Part shown: positions 25,900-34,937 of the stretch, piece after piece
How the letters are laid out: every line of letters starts with the position of its first letter
Position numbering within the stretch: the stretch's first letter is position 1
From: Crocinitomicaceae bacterium
GTDB taxonomy: Bacteria > Bacteroidota > Bacteroidia > Flavobacteriales_D > Crocinitomicaceae
Reading direction: 5' to 3'
Assembly (NCBI GenBank): GCA_030727405.1
Contig: JANRBR010000023.1
Coordinates: forward strand, 70,791-134,790
DNA: 64,000 nucleotides
Translations under genes and position numbers: made by a program
The notes under the pieces: generated by a model
Told to the model about the DNA's origin: nothing
Databases searched by the model: none
The model's input: only the letters and a program-made list of their open reading frames with translations

Positions 25900-27912
25900 T
25901 TATTTGTAATTTCTTGCTGCAATCTTAATAAACTCGTAATTCAAGTCTTCTTTGTGAAGTGTGGATTGTTTCGAGTCTGAACCGTTATATTCCCACGCGC
26001 CAACATACTTGAATTTTTCATCGTCACGCAATGTTTCACCTTCTGAATCTTGGTGCTCTTCACGGAAGTGGCCACCACAAGATTCTTCTCTGTGCAATGC
26101 ATCCACAGCCATTAATTGTCCTAATTCAATCAGGTCAGCTACGCGCATCACTTTTTCTAATTCAGGATTCATTTCGTCGGAACTTCCTGGCACAAATACG
26201 TCTTTGTAAAACTCTTCACGTAGTAATCCGATTTCTTCGATTGCTTCGTTTAATCCGGCTGTATTTCTCGCCATTCCAACTTTGTTCCACATGATTAATC
26301 CCAAGCGTTTGTGGAAGTGGTCAACTGATTTAGAACCGTTGTTATTTAAGAATCGATCAATATTTTCTTTTACTTCGTTTTCTGCTGCTTCGAATTCTGG
26401 GGCATCTGTAGGGATATTTCCAGTACGAATTTCATTAGCGAGGTAATCAGATATCGTATAAGGCAGAACAAAATACCCATCTGCTAAACCTTGCATTAAT
26501 GCAGATGCGCCTAAACGATTCGCTCCGTGATCAGAGAAGTTAGCTTCACCGGTGACAAAACAACCTTCAATGGAGCTTTGTAAATTATAATCAACCCAAA
26601 CGCCACCCATTGTATAGTGAACAGCTGGATAAATTTTCATCGGAGTTTCATATGGGTTTTCATCGGTGATTTTTTGATACATCTGGAACAAGTTCCCGTA
26701 TTTTTCCTCGATCCATTTTTTGCCTAATTCAATCATGCGCTCTTCCGTAGGATTGTGGTCCCCTAAAGCATATGCTGCTTGTTTTCCTTTGCTTCTTATT
26801 TCTGATGCGAAGTCAAGGTAAACCCCTTCATTTGTATCATTTGCTTCGATTCCATATCCTTCGTCGCAACGTTCTTTTGCTGCGCGAGAAGCCACGTCTC
26901 TAGGAACGAGGTTACCAAAGGCTGGATAACGTCTTTCTAAATAATAATCTCTGTCCTCTTCTGCAATTTGAGTTGGTTTTAATTTACCCGCTCTGATTGC
27001 TTCAGCATCTTCTATTTTTTTCGGTACCCAAATACGCCCTGAGTTTCTTAATGACTCAGACATCAACGTTAATTTGGATTGATTTGTTCCGTGAACTGGA
27101 ACACATGTTGGGTGAATTTGTACATAACAAGGATTGGCAAATAATGCTCCTCTTTTGTGTACCTTCCATGCTGCGGAAACATTACTTCCCATTGCATTGG
27201 TTGAAAGGAAGTATACATTACCGTAACCACCAGATGCAATCACCACTGCATGCGCAGAATGACGCTCTAATTCACCTGTTACTAAATTACGGGCAATGAT
27301 TCCACGTGCTTTTCCGTCGATTTTCACCAAGTCCATCATTTCATGACGGTGGTACATTTTGACACGGCCTAAACCGATTTGACGCGATAGTGCTGAATAT
27401 GCTCCTAACAACAATTGTTGTCCCGTTTGACCAGCAGCGTAAAATGTACGTTGAACTTGTGTCCCACCAAACGAACGGTTATCTAGTAAACCACCATATT
27501 CACGTGCAAAAGGAACGCCTTGTGCAACACATTGGTCTATGATGTTTCCAGAAACTTCTGCTAAACGATGAACGTTTGCTTCACGCGCACGGTAATCTCC
27601 CCCTTTAATCGTATCGTAAAATAAACGGTAAACAGAGTCTCCGTCGTTCTGATAATTTTTTGCTGCATTGATTCCTCCTTGTGCCGCAATTGAGTGTGCA
27701 CGACGTGGTGAATCCTGAAAACAGAACGCTTTTACATTGTATCCCATCTCACCGAGAGATGCAGCAGCCGATGCTCCTGCCAATCCTGTTCCAACGACAA
27801 TGACGTCAATTTTTGGACGGTTGTTTGGAGCAACCAATTTCATGTGATTTTTGTGGTTTGTCCACTTATCAGCAATTGGTCCTTCTGGAATTCTTGAGTT
27901 TAATTTTGACAT
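25900..27912 (-). CDS. sdhA: Succinate dehydrogenase/fumarate reductase flavoprotein subunit
   Basis: A 670-residue FAD protein that oxidises succinate to fumarate. It has the dinucleotide-binding [22 protein letters not shown] at the N-terminus, the covalent-flavin histidine context [11 protein letters not shown], and the family motifs THPTCVP and [19 protein letters not shown] and [20 protein letters not shown] lie in the second half. The size suits the Bacteroidota subfamily, which is longer than E. coli SdhA. It sits between sdhC (13-base gap) and sdhB (14-base gap). Confidence 0.96.
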   Translation of the reverse strand: MSKLNSRIPEGPIADKWTNHKNHMKLVAPNNRPKIDVIVVGTGLAGASAAASLGEMGYNVKAFCFQDSPRRAHSIAAQGGINAAKNYQNDGDSVYRLFYDTIKGGDYRAREANVHRLAEVSGNIIDQCVAQGVPFAREYGGLLDNRSFGGTQVQRTFYAAGQTGQQLLLGAYSALSRQIGLGRVKMYHRHEMMDLVKIDGKARGIIARNLVTGELERHSAHAVVIASGGYGNVYFLSTNAMGSNVSAAWKVHKRGALFANPCYVQIHPTCVPVHGTNQSKLTLMSESLRNSGRIWVPKKIEDAEAIRAGKLKPTQIAEEDRDYYLERRYPAFGNLVPRDVASRAAKERCDEGYGIEANDTNEGVYLDFASEIRSKGKQAAYALGDHNPTEERMIELGKKWIEEKYGNLFQMYQKITDENPYETPMKIYPAVHYTMGGVWVDYNLQSSIEGCFVTGEANFSDHGANRLGASALMQGLADGYFVLPYTISDYLANEIRTGNIPTDAPEFEAAENEVKENIDRFLNNNGSKSVDHFHKRLGLIMWNKVGMARNTAGLNEAIEEIGLLREEFYKDVFVPGSSDEMNPELEKVMRVADLIELGQLMAVDALHREESCGGHFREEHQDSEGETLRDDEKFKYVGAWEYNGSDSKQSTLHKEDLNYEFIKIAARNYK

Positions 27913-27925
27913 AATCCTATTTTTC

Positions 27926-28831
27926 CTAATGGTATATGTAAATAATTACGGGAATAATTGCGAATAAAAACGGAACGATGATGCTAAATGCCATTCCAAT
28001 TTTCTTTATAATCGGTGTATACAAGGGGTGATTTAAGCCCAAAGATTGGAATGCTGAGGCGAATCCATGCCATAAGTGATACCCTAAAACAAGCATCGAG
28101 ATGACGTAGAAAATAACGCCAAATAACGCACTTGAATTTTCTTTACTAAAGAATGTCATAACGACGGAGTGCAAGTCTTTGTAACCTTCACCCATTTTAA
28201 CACCAGATGTAATGTCGTAGAATTCATGCTTGTTTTTAAGCTCCATTAATTTTTGCTCTTGACCAGTGCTTGGGTCCTTCACTTTAAATTGTTGGTAGGT
28301 ACCATTTGTTTGTAAATAATAGGTAACCTCGATCGGCTTGGTAACCATTTCACCTGTTGCCGGATTTTGACCTACTGGGTAGTCCACTGTTTTCACCAAT
28401 GAATGCATTGGAATCTCCTTCGTGATTTTTGCTTTCCACCAGAAATTCGCCATGTGCGTTGCAATGAACACCAAAATAAGCGTTCCCAAAATGGCCATGT
28501 TTCTTGAAGCTGTTCCAGAATTTGCTTTAGGGTTGCTGTAAGCGTAATTCACTGGACGTGCTTTTTTGTTTTGTATGGTTAACATAATGCCATCTACCGC
28601 ATGAATAATCAAAGCGAGGTAGGTCGTATAGGACAAAACCTGAATGAATAAATTGTGCCCCATGAAATAAGCATATTCATTAAAAGCACGGCGACCTTCT
28701 TCTCCTGTGTTAAAGATTAATTGAAGGTTCCCTAGAAGGTGACCGATTAGGAATGTACATAAGAACAATCCCGTCAACGCCATAAAGTATTTCTTGGCGA
28801 TGGATGATTTAAATAATACAGAGTTACTCAT
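27926..28831 (-). CDS. sdhC: Succinate dehydrogenase cytochrome b558-type subunit, with a long insertion
   Basis: A 301-residue diheme membrane anchor with five helices. Haem-ligand candidates are His31 (IGHLLGN), His77 (IIHAVDG), His126 (ATHMANFWW) and His252 or His255 (YHLWHGF). Members of this family are usually near 220-240 residues. The excess lies in one place, residues 135-220 between helices 3 and 4: a charged, soluble stretch with [17 protein letters not shown] and [13 protein letters not shown]. The loop would face one side of the membrane. It is in frame and has no repeats, so it appears to be a genuine insertion. It is the first gene of sdhCAB. Confidence 0.93.
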   Translation of the reverse strand: MSNSVLFKSSIAKKYFMALTGLFLCTFLIGHLLGNLQLIFNTGEEGRRAFNEYAYFMGHNLFIQVLSYTTYLALIIHAVDGIMLTIQNKKARPVNYAYSNPKANSGTASRNMAILGTLILVFIATHMANFWWKAKITKEIPMHSLVKTVDYPVGQNPATGEMVTKPIEVTYYLQTNGTYQQFKVKDPSTGQEQKLMELKNKHEFYDITSGVKMGEGYKDLHSVVMTFFSKENSSALFGVIFYVISMLVLGYHLWHGFASAFQSLGLNHPLYTPIIKKIGMAFSIIVPFLFAIIPVIIYIYH

Positions 28832-28854
28832 AATTGTTAACCGTTAATGTGGTG

Positions 28855-28862
28855 CAAATTTA
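28855..28862 (-). promoter_or_regulatory. Candidate -7 element for sdhCAB (TAAATTTG on the minus strand)
   Basis: CAAATTTA on the plus strand reads TAAATTTG on the minus strand, 23 bases before the sdhC ATG. No good TTTG at the ideal spacing was seen. Confidence 0.45.
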
Positions 28863-28899
28863 CTTCTAACTAACAATAAAATAAGAAAAAGGTTTCTAT

Positions 28900-29805
28900 T
28901 TAGAATGAATTTAGATAAGAAAGTTTGGACCCGCTTCCACTGACGGATAAATGAACTTTTTCTCCTACGATGACGGATCGATTATCCGGAAAGTGTCCAA
29001 TTGGAAATTGATAACAAATGGGGATTTTTGAATAGATAAAATGTTGCGAAACAATTTCTTCAATCGAAAATCCTGTTGGATTATCAGTGTCCTCTAAATC
29101 AGTCATTCCACCGATGATTATTCCTTTGATTTTGGAAAGGGCACCTGTTTTTTTAAGTGCATAAAACATGCGATCGAGGTGGTATAGTTGCTCAGCTAAA
29201 TCTTCTACAAAAAGAATGGAATCGTCAAATGAATACATATCATCCGTTCCAAGTAAGCTATACACTATGCTTAAATTTCCACCGATTAAAGTGCCTTGGG
29301 CGGAACCATGTTCGTTTCCTTGAATTGCTGGGCCCTTAATTTCTGGAAATCCGCCGTGGAGAATTTCAATCAATGTGTTTAAGGCTTCTGGACTATTTTT
29401 CTCAAAATTCAAGGGCATGGAACCGTGAATGCTTTGAACGCCAAGTTTCATAAGTCGATGGTGAAAGACGGTAATGTCGCTAAATCCGATTAGCCAACGT
29501 GACTCTCTCAACATATTTGCCCAGTTGATTTGATCAACAATCCTGACACAGCCGTATCCTCCTCGAGCACACAATATCGCTTTTACTTCCGGGTGATCAA
29601 TTCCAAATTGCATGTCGGCTGTTCGTTCTTCATCTGTTCCTGAAAAATAGTGAAATGAACCTAGGCAATGTTCACTCAACAGCACCTTGAATCCATTTTT
29701 TTCCAAGAAATTTTTCGTGAATAGGACGGAAGCGACATCGGTTGCTTTCGCTGGAGCAGTGATGTAAATGAGATCTCCTTCAGATAATTTGGATGGACGA
29801 ATCAT
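28900..29805 (-). CDS. LD-carboxypeptidase (peptidase family S66)
   Basis: A 301-residue serine peptidase that removes the terminal D-Ala from muropeptide tetrapeptides during cell-wall recycling, or acts on related peptides. The Ser-Glu-His triad is readable: Ser109 in LIGFSDIT, Glu201 in LFVEDLAEQ and His271 in PIGHFPDN. The N-terminal RPSKLSEGDLIYITAPA and RGGYGCVRI segments are typical. No signal peptide is seen, consistent with a cytosolic recycling enzyme. It starts five bases before ispD ends (same strand), so the two are probably co-transcribed. Confidence 0.9.
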   Translation of the reverse strand: MIRPSKLSEGDLIYITAPAKATDVASVLFTKNFLEKNGFKVLLSEHCLGSFHYFSGTDEERTADMQFGIDHPEVKAILCARGGYGCVRIVDQINWANMLRESRWLIGFSDITVFHHRLMKLGVQSIHGSMPLNFEKNSPEALNTLIEILHGGFPEIKGPAIQGNEHGSAQGTLIGGNLSIVYSLLGTDDMYSFDDSILFVEDLAEQLYHLDRMFYALKKTGALSKIKGIIIGGMTDLEDTDNPTGFSIEEIVSQHFIYSKIPICYQFPIGHFPDNRSVIVGEKVHLSVSGSGSKLSYLNSF

Positions 29806-29810
29806 ATGAA

Positions 29811-30470
29811 TTAAGAATAGAATGCTGTGGCAATGATTAAATCAGTCTGTGTGGTGATTTTGATGTTTTCTTCGTTACTCTCTACTAGAAGAGGTGCTAT
29901 TCCAAGTTGTTCCACTACACTTGCATCATCGGTCATGCTCGGATGAAAAGGAGATTCGTACGCTTTTTTCAAGGTCTCGGCATCAAAACATTGTGGTGTA
30001 TGTACCAACTTATAAAGGTTCCGATTCACCACTTCAGATGAATCTGTGTTCAGTAAGCGAAGGGAGTCCTTCACATCTAAAACGGGCACCACACTTTTTG
30101 AGGTTTTGAGTCCTTCAAAGCATCGGCGAATCGTATCTTGGCTCACTAAAGGACGAACTCCGTCATGAACAGCTATAAATTCACCGGTACAAAATGGCAA
30201 AGCTTGTTGAATCGAATGAAATCGCTCTTGTCCACCTGATACAAGTTCATGGGGAATTTGGCAATGAAACGTTTCTAACAGTTCCTTCCAATAAGAAAAC
30301 CAATCACTTGGAAGTGTAATAAGGATTTGTAGGCTTGAATCAAATGAATGAAAAGTCTCTAAGGTGTGAAGAAGAATTGGTTTTCCATGAATGCTTAGAA
30401 ATTGCTTGGGTAATTCCGAGCCCATTCTTTTTCCAATACCTCCTGCAGTAATGATGACTGATCCTTTCAT
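29811..30470 (-). CDS. ispD: 2-C-methyl-D-erythritol 4-phosphate cytidylyltransferase
   Basis: A 219-residue enzyme of the MEP isoprenoid pathway that forms CDP-methylerythritol. The CTP-binding N-terminus is ITAGGIGKRMGSELPKQFL; the substrate-side motif VHDGVRPLVS and the C-terminal region HTPQCFDAETLKKAY with MTDDASVVEQLG are characteristic. Length is normal. It supplies precursors for the carotenoid cluster elsewhere in the window. It lies between the lipid kinase gene (30-base gap) and the LD-carboxypeptidase. Confidence 0.95.
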   Translation of the reverse strand: MKGSVIITAGGIGKRMGSELPKQFLSIHGKPILLHTLETFHSFDSSLQILITLPSDWFSYWKELLETFHCQIPHELVSGGQERFHSIQQALPFCTGEFIAVHDGVRPLVSQDTIRRCFEGLKTSKSVVPVLDVKDSLRLLNTDSSEVVNRNLYKLVHTPQCFDAETLKKAYESPFHPSMTDDASVVEQLGIAPLLVESNEENIKITTQTDLIIATAFYS

Positions 30471-30500
30471 ATCCCTTCAAAAATACACAAAGCCAAGGAA

Positions 30501-31397
30501 TTAAACGGAAAGAATTTTCAATCTTTGCGGAATGATGGTGATTTCAAAGTGCTTGCCACAAAGGTATTCTCCATCCGTTTCAGCGTGAAGATCGCCATTA
30601 AAGGATTCTAGGCTTAGGGTGTTGCTTTCTAAGTAATGGGCTTCAGGATGCACAATCTTTTTCCCTCGCTTTACTTTAAGGACATTCAAAAGGTAGTCCA
30701 AAAGCGACACTTTCGCTAATATCGTTAACTTCAATTTCCCGTCCGATATGCTTGCTCCTGGATGAATGTGTAATCCATTTCCGAAAATTGAACCGTTGCA
30801 AGCTGCAGCAAGCAATAATTCACCTTCATGACTAAAATTTGCTGCATTTATGATGACTTTCGGTCGTTTATAGGCAAAAAACGTCTTTAAAATTGCTAAG
30901 CCATACGAAAATCCTGGCCCAAATGTTTTTCGGAACTGAGACAATGAAATAACTACCGCCCCTCCAAATCCAATATCCGCAACATTCATAAAATACCGAG
31001 TAACATGTTCTGTTTCTATTTTCCCGACATCGGATAAAATAAATTTCGGCTGTTGCAAGGCTGTTAAGAAGCCATTAAAATCAAAGCTTGGGAAAAAAGT
31101 ACTTTGATAAAAATCATTTCCCGTACCATATGGGATGATAGCGATCATAGGTAAATCAGCGGCGTCCGAAAGCATTAATCCATTGATAATTTCATTGAGC
31201 GTTCCATCTCCTCCAATCGCTACCATGACATCAACGGTTGTAGCATGTTCTTTGGCGATGGATACCAATTCTTTTTCTTTTTGTGAAGGGATAAAAGCAT
31301 AATGATTACCGAATAAATCGGAGCAAGATTCAAGAAAATGCTGAAGCGACTTGCTCACTTTCTTACTCCCGTTCATTAAAAAAAGGATTTTCTGCAT
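30501..31397 (-). CDS. Diacylglycerol kinase family lipid kinase (YegS/BmrU-like)
   Basis: A 298-residue soluble lipid kinase. The nucleotide-binding loop GGDGTLNEI is at residues 62-70, followed by IPYGTGNDF, and the C-terminal half has the beta-sandwich with ACNGSIFGNG and HAETDGEYL. These enzymes phosphorylate diacylglycerol, ceramide-like or other membrane lipids. The natural substrate cannot be read from sequence. It begins the ispD-LD-carboxypeptidase run, with a -7 element only four bases upstream of its ATG. Confidence 0.88.
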   Translation of the reverse strand: MQKILFLMNGSKKVSKSLQHFLESCSDLFGNHYAFIPSQKEKELVSIAKEHATTVDVMVAIGGDGTLNEIINGLMLSDAADLPMIAIIPYGTGNDFYQSTFFPSFDFNGFLTALQQPKFILSDVGKIETEHVTRYFMNVADIGFGGAVVISLSQFRKTFGPGFSYGLAILKTFFAYKRPKVIINAANFSHEGELLLAAACNGSIFGNGLHIHPGASISDGKLKLTILAKVSLLDYLLNVLKVKRGKKIVHPEAHYLESNTLSLESFNGDLHAETDGEYLCGKHFEITIIPQRLKILSV

Positions 31398-31401
31398 GAA
31401 T

Positions 31402-31409
31402 CAAAGATA
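31402..31409 (-). promoter_or_regulatory. Candidate -7 element (TATCTTTG on the minus strand) next to the lipid kinase start
   Basis: CAAAGATA on the plus strand reads TATCTTTG on the minus strand and ends four bases before the ATG at 31397. It implies a very short or absent leader. Confidence 0.35.
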
Positions 31410-31481
31410 AGTGTTTCCTCCTTTTATTCGAATTTCAAGCCAATGCATATGATTGGCCGGGAAAGGGACTAACCAAATTCG

Positions 31482-31489
31482 TATCTTTG
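31482..31489 (+). promoter_or_regulatory. Candidate -7 element for the DUF6962-like gene (TATCTTTG)
   Basis: TATCTTTG matches TAnnTTTG. Transcription would begin near 31495, so the ATG at 31494 would be missed, and the later ATG at 31551 is favoured. Confidence 0.45.
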
Positions 31490-31550
31490 CCGTATGATTA
31501 TTGGTGCGGATTATGAAAAAATGACTTGGAAATGGGGAGAATGGATACTC

Positions 31551-32222
31551 ATGGAACCAAACACCCTATTAACAGATAGCCTCATGTCCATCATCTGTTT
31601 TTACCTTGCATTCAAATTGTGGAAGGACAGAGAAAGAAATCCCTTCGTGAATTGGTTCATTGCTTTTTTTATCACACTTGGAATAAGCTCTTTTACCGGC
31701 GGACTAGGTCATGCACTTTATGCTTATTTGGGTACGGTGGGAAAAACGCCAGGATGGATTTCAGGAATATTATCGGTTTTTTTCATAGAACAAGCAATGA
31801 TTTCTTTTGTATACAACGAGCGCCTTCAAAAAATTTATAAAGCACTTTCTTATGTAAAAGTCTTTGCCGTTTTAGTTTTGCTCTGCTGGATATTTATAAA
31901 GGAACCCATTTTGGAAAAACCTGAAATAGGGTTTTTGCCCATTGCCATCAATACAATCGTTGGAATGTTTTTGAGTGCGGGTATATTGGGGGTCGTTTTT
32001 TACAGAAAACATCAAGCTCCATTTCATTTTTTTGCATTCGGAGTAATTGCCATGCTTCCTGCAGCTTTTTTTTTCTTGATGAAAATCAACATTCATCCTT
32101 GGATGGATAAAAACGATGTTTCACACATATTGATTTCGGTAGGGAATATCTTCTTTTACCTCGGCATCATAAAAGTAACACCAGAACTGGAATCCAAATT
32201 TAATACTGAATTCGCAGAGTAG
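31551..32222 (+). CDS. DUF6962-like polytopic membrane protein
   Basis: A 223-residue protein with seven clear hydrophobic segments and no soluble domain. The N-terminus MEPNTLLTDSLMSIICFYLAF matches the start of a Bacteroidota membrane family listed as DUF6962, of unknown function; this is recalled by pattern. The frame is open back to an ATG at 31494, but the extra 19 residues are charged and a -7 promoter element at 31482-31489 would place transcription start at or after that codon. It overlaps the convergent CHU_C gene by 23 bases at the 3' end. Confidence 0.65.
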   Translation: MEPNTLLTDSLMSIICFYLAFKLWKDRERNPFVNWFIAFFITLGISSFTGGLGHALYAYLGTVGKTPGWISGILSVFFIEQAMISFVYNERLQKIYKALSYVKVFAVLVLLCWIFIKEPILEKPEIGFLPIAINTIVGMFLSAGILGVVFYRKHQAPFHFFAFGVIAMLPAAFFFLMKINIHPWMDKNDVSHILISVGNIFFYLGIIKVTPELESKFNTEFAE

Positions 32223-33033
32223 CGTATTTAGAAATAGTCTTGTCGTTGCTTGTTTTCCCCGTTAGGTAGTAAACATATGAGCCAGCTGGACACATATCCC
32301 CGTCTAATTTTTTTCCGTTCCACGATTCGTTTGGATCATTGCTTTTGAAGACGATTTGATTTTTCCCATCAAGAATCACCAAACTGTAATCAACAAATTC
32401 AAAAGCGCTTAAATCAATGCTCAACTCGTCGTTTTTACCATCCCCGTTCGGAGTGAAGATATTAGGTAAAATAAGAACTTCTTCTTGAACGTTTGAAACT
32501 GGTTCGGTTTCAAGTGTCAAAGGCACCGTTGCGATTGGATTTTCAGAAATCGTTGTATTGTTTTGATTGGAAACAATCGTTTGCATTGGAAGCATTGGAA
32601 TCACTGGAATCACTTCAGGATCATTATTCGTCAAAGAAATTCCAGGACCAAATGTTGGGTAATTATCAACAGGATAATACGTAGGAATTGGAGGAAGTTG
32701 AAGTTGTGGCGCCTCTTTTTGTTTATTGCTAGTAGTTAAAGGAATTTCTGTTTTAGTCGTTTCCTTTTTTTCGATTGGACGAGTCACATTTATTAACGGT
32801 TTTTTAGTTGTAGTTGATTTCGGTTGATTCATCAACCAAACACTTCCAACCACTGCAGCCGCGCTTATTCCACCAATGACAAATTTCGTTAAAATAGAGA
32901 ATCCGGTACTAGCAGCAGCTGATCCCGTTGAGATAGAAGAAGAAACGGACGCCCATAACTCTGGACGTACTGGCGACTGGTGTTGTGCCAATTTCTCTTG
33001 AAACAATTCTTTTATGAAATCTTTTTCTTCCAT
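32200..33033 (-). CDS. Membrane-anchored protein with gliding motility-type (CHU_C) C-terminal domain, putative sigma partner
   Basis: A 277-residue protein with three parts. Residues 1-45 are cytoplasmic and contain a Q-x-P-V-R-P-E-L-W motif like the P-P-x-x-x-W motif of Bacteroidota anti-sigma and related proteins. Residues about 46-66 form one membrane helix (FVIGGISAAAVVGSVWLM). A proline, threonine and lysine-rich linker follows to about residue 180. The last 90 residues are a gliding-type C-terminal domain: LPNIFTPNGDGKNDEL, then a CPAGSYVYYLTG segment. That domain normally ends T9SS type B cargo, yet here it is on a protein held by an internal helix and lacking a cleavable signal. The gene sits one base after the ECF sigma gene, so a role as anti-sigma factor or sensor is inferred. 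Confidence 0.75.
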   Translation of the reverse strand: MEEKDFIKELFQEKLAQHQSPVRPELWASVSSSISTGSAAASTGFSILTKFVIGGISAAAVVGSVWLMNQPKSTTTKKPLINVTRPIEKKETTKTEIPLTTSNKQKEAPQLQLPPIPTYYPVDNYPTFGPGISLTNNDPEVIPVIPMLPMQTIVSNQNNTTISENPIATVPLTLETEPVSNVQEEVLILPNIFTPNGDGKNDELSIDLSAFEFVDYSLVILDGKNQIVFKSNDPNESWNGKKLDGDMCPAGSYVYYLTGKTSNDKTISKYATLRIQY

Positions 33034-33034
33034 T

Positions 33035-33559
33035 TTATCTTTTTTCTATGCGGTCTTTCAAGTATGCCCGTGCTCTCAAATACTGCGATTTTGAGGTGCT
33101 TTCTGTAATTCCTAATGCTGACGCAATTTCTTGATGTGAATATCCTTCAATTGCAAACATGTTAAATACAACGCGGTATCCATCTGGCATTGCTTGAACG
33201 AGCTTCATCAAGTCATCCGCCATTAATTTTTCAGCAATGAATTCATGTTGTTCAATGCGATAGGAAACTTCTTCAACTTGAATTTCTCCAAGTGTTTTTT
33301 GATCTTTACGAAGTTGATCCAGGCAGGTATTGACAACAATTCTGCGAATCCATCCTTCAAATACTCCTTCGAATTTATACTCTGGTAGTTTTGAGAAAAC
33401 TTTCACCAAAGCATCTTGTAGCACGTCTTCTGAGCGCATTTTGTCTTTCATGTATCGAAGACATACGGAAAACATTTTAGGGGCAAACATGTCAAACAAC
33501 GCTTTTTGAGCCTTTGGATTCCCTTCAATACACTGTTTAATTAATGCAATTTCCTCCAT
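33035..33559 (-). CDS. ECF-type RNA polymerase sigma factor
   Basis: A 174-residue sigma-70 family factor with only regions 2 and 4. Region 2 includes LRYMKDKMRSEDVLQDALVK and FEGWIRRIVVNTCLDQLR, and region 4 includes MPDGYRVVFNMFAIEGYSHQ and the recognition helix EIASALGITESTSKSQ. The frame is open to an ATG at 33610, but the normal ECF start MEEIALIKQCIEGN corresponds to the ATG at 33559. The CHU_C-domain membrane protein follows after one base, suggesting a sigma and membrane-partner pair. Target promoters are unknown. Confidence 0.92.
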   Translation of the reverse strand: MEEIALIKQCIEGNPKAQKALFDMFAPKMFSVCLRYMKDKMRSEDVLQDALVKVFSKLPEYKFEGVFEGWIRRIVVNTCLDQLRKDQKTLGEIQVEEVSYRIEQHEFIAEKLMADDLMKLVQAMPDGYRVVFNMFAIEGYSHQEIASALGITESTSKSQYLRARAYLKDRIEKR

Positions 33560-33655
33560 GCTCGATTTGTTTGACTGCGTTTCGATTAAAAAAGTTGCAT
33601 GCCGCAGCAAAATTCATACGAATTAACGTATTTTCGTTTGCTTAAACAAATCAAT

Positions 33656-34876
33656 ATGAAATCCTTTTTTTCTTTCATTCTCACCATGTTGTCTATGTGC
33701 TCATTTGCACAATCGAAAATGAAAACAGGTATGTGGCTTGGTGAATTAGCCATGAATGACCGTCTTTCCATTCCCTTTCAGCTGAAAGTTGAAAAAGAAG
33801 GCAAAAAGATATTTGTGGTAAATGGTGCAGAAGAAATTTTAATGGTGCAACGAACGAAAAAAGACAGCCTTTTTTTGCATTTTCCCATTCAGGACGCAGA
33901 AGTCATTTTTTCAATCGAAGAAAATGGTCAATCAGCAAGGGGATATTGGATCAATTACAACAAAAAGTCGCCACAAAAAATCCCTTTGACCTTAACTTGG
34001 AATGTTGAGCGTAGGTTTCCTCAATTGCTTCCAACAAAACCCCTTGAATCTCTTTTTGATGGAACGTGGGAGGTCACATTTCAACTAGGAACAAAAGATG
34101 AGGAGAAAGCAATTGGAATTTTTCAGGCGGGTAAGGAAACCGAAATTTCAGGCACTTTTTTAACGGAGACAGGAGATTATCGCTTTTTAGTAGGAAATCG
34201 GTCTGGACTTAGCTTCTCTATGTCCACGTTTAATGGATCATGGGCGATGTTATTTGAGGCAGAAATGATTTCAGACACCTTAAAAGGCAAGTTTTATAGT
34301 GGGATTTCCTATGTTTCTGATTGGATTGCCGTTCGCAATCCAGCAGCTAAGCTAAGAAATGAGGCATCGTTAACCTACGTGATTAATGACCAAAAAATCA
34401 AGACTTCGGATATGGTCCGTTTGAATGGAAAAGGCTTTTCACTGAAACCATCTGAAGATAAAGTCACCGTTTTGCAAATTATGGGTACGTGGTGTCCGAA
34501 TTGCTTGGATGAGGTTTCTTTCATGAATCAATTGTACAAGAGTTACGCACCTTACGGTCTAGAAATCATTGCATTGGCCTATGAAGTGGGTACCGACGAA
34601 AAACAAACACGTAAAAAATTAAAAGCCTTCAAGAAAAAAATAGGCATGGAATACGAACTTGTGTTGGCTGGAAAATCTTCCAAAGATCTGGCTTCGGCTC
34701 AATTCCCCATGTTAAATGGCATAATGAGTTTCCCAACGACGGTCATTATGGACAGAGAAGGAAAGGTACTCCATGTTCACACGGGTTATAGCGGACCAGC
34801 AACAGGACAGGCACACAAAGAACTGACAGATAAGATTCAATTAGAAATCGAAATGGCCTTGGATGTATTAAAATAA
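33656..34876 (+). CDS. Secreted TlpA-like thioredoxin domain protein with novel N-terminal region
   Basis: A 406-residue exported protein. The signal peptide ends near MCSFAQ; this start is chosen over the open frame to 33599, which would put 19 residues before the signal. Residues 25-265 have no recognised domain but show a beta-rich pattern with repeated G-x-W and FDGTWEV-type strands. The C-terminal 140 residues are a TlpA/AhpC-type thioredoxin fold with the active site Cys280-Pro-Asn-Cys283 (GTWCPNC), a FPTTVIMDREG strand and a cis-proline context. It probably reduces or oxidises disulfides in the periplasm. It is divergent from the sigma gene and followed by a terminator. Confidence 0.85.
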   Translation: MKSFFSFILTMLSMCSFAQSKMKTGMWLGELAMNDRLSIPFQLKVEKEGKKIFVVNGAEEILMVQRTKKDSLFLHFPIQDAEVIFSIEENGQSARGYWINYNKKSPQKIPLTLTWNVERRFPQLLPTKPLESLFDGTWEVTFQLGTKDEEKAIGIFQAGKETEISGTFLTETGDYRFLVGNRSGLSFSMSTFNGSWAMLFEAEMISDTLKGKFYSGISYVSDWIAVRNPAAKLRNEASLTYVINDQKIKTSDMVRLNGKGFSLKPSEDKVTVLQIMGTWCPNCLDEVSFMNQLYKSYAPYGLEIIALAYEVGTDEKQTRKKLKAFKKKIGMEYELVLAGKSSKDLASAQFPMLNGIMSFPTTVIMDREGKVLHVHTGYSGPATGQAHKELTDKIQLEIEMALDVLK

Positions 34877-34890
34877 ATCTTAGTACAAAT

Positions 34891-34920
34891 AAAAAAGGGC
34901 TGTATTCACAGCCCTTTTTT
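34891..34920. terminator. Bidirectional terminator between the TlpA-like gene and mreB
   Basis: GGGCTGT (34897-34903) and ACAGCCC (34908-34914) with loop ATTC, flanked by A-run and T-run. It serves both convergent genes. Confidence 0.92.
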
Positions 34921-34937
34921 ATTTCTTAACGTTCCAA

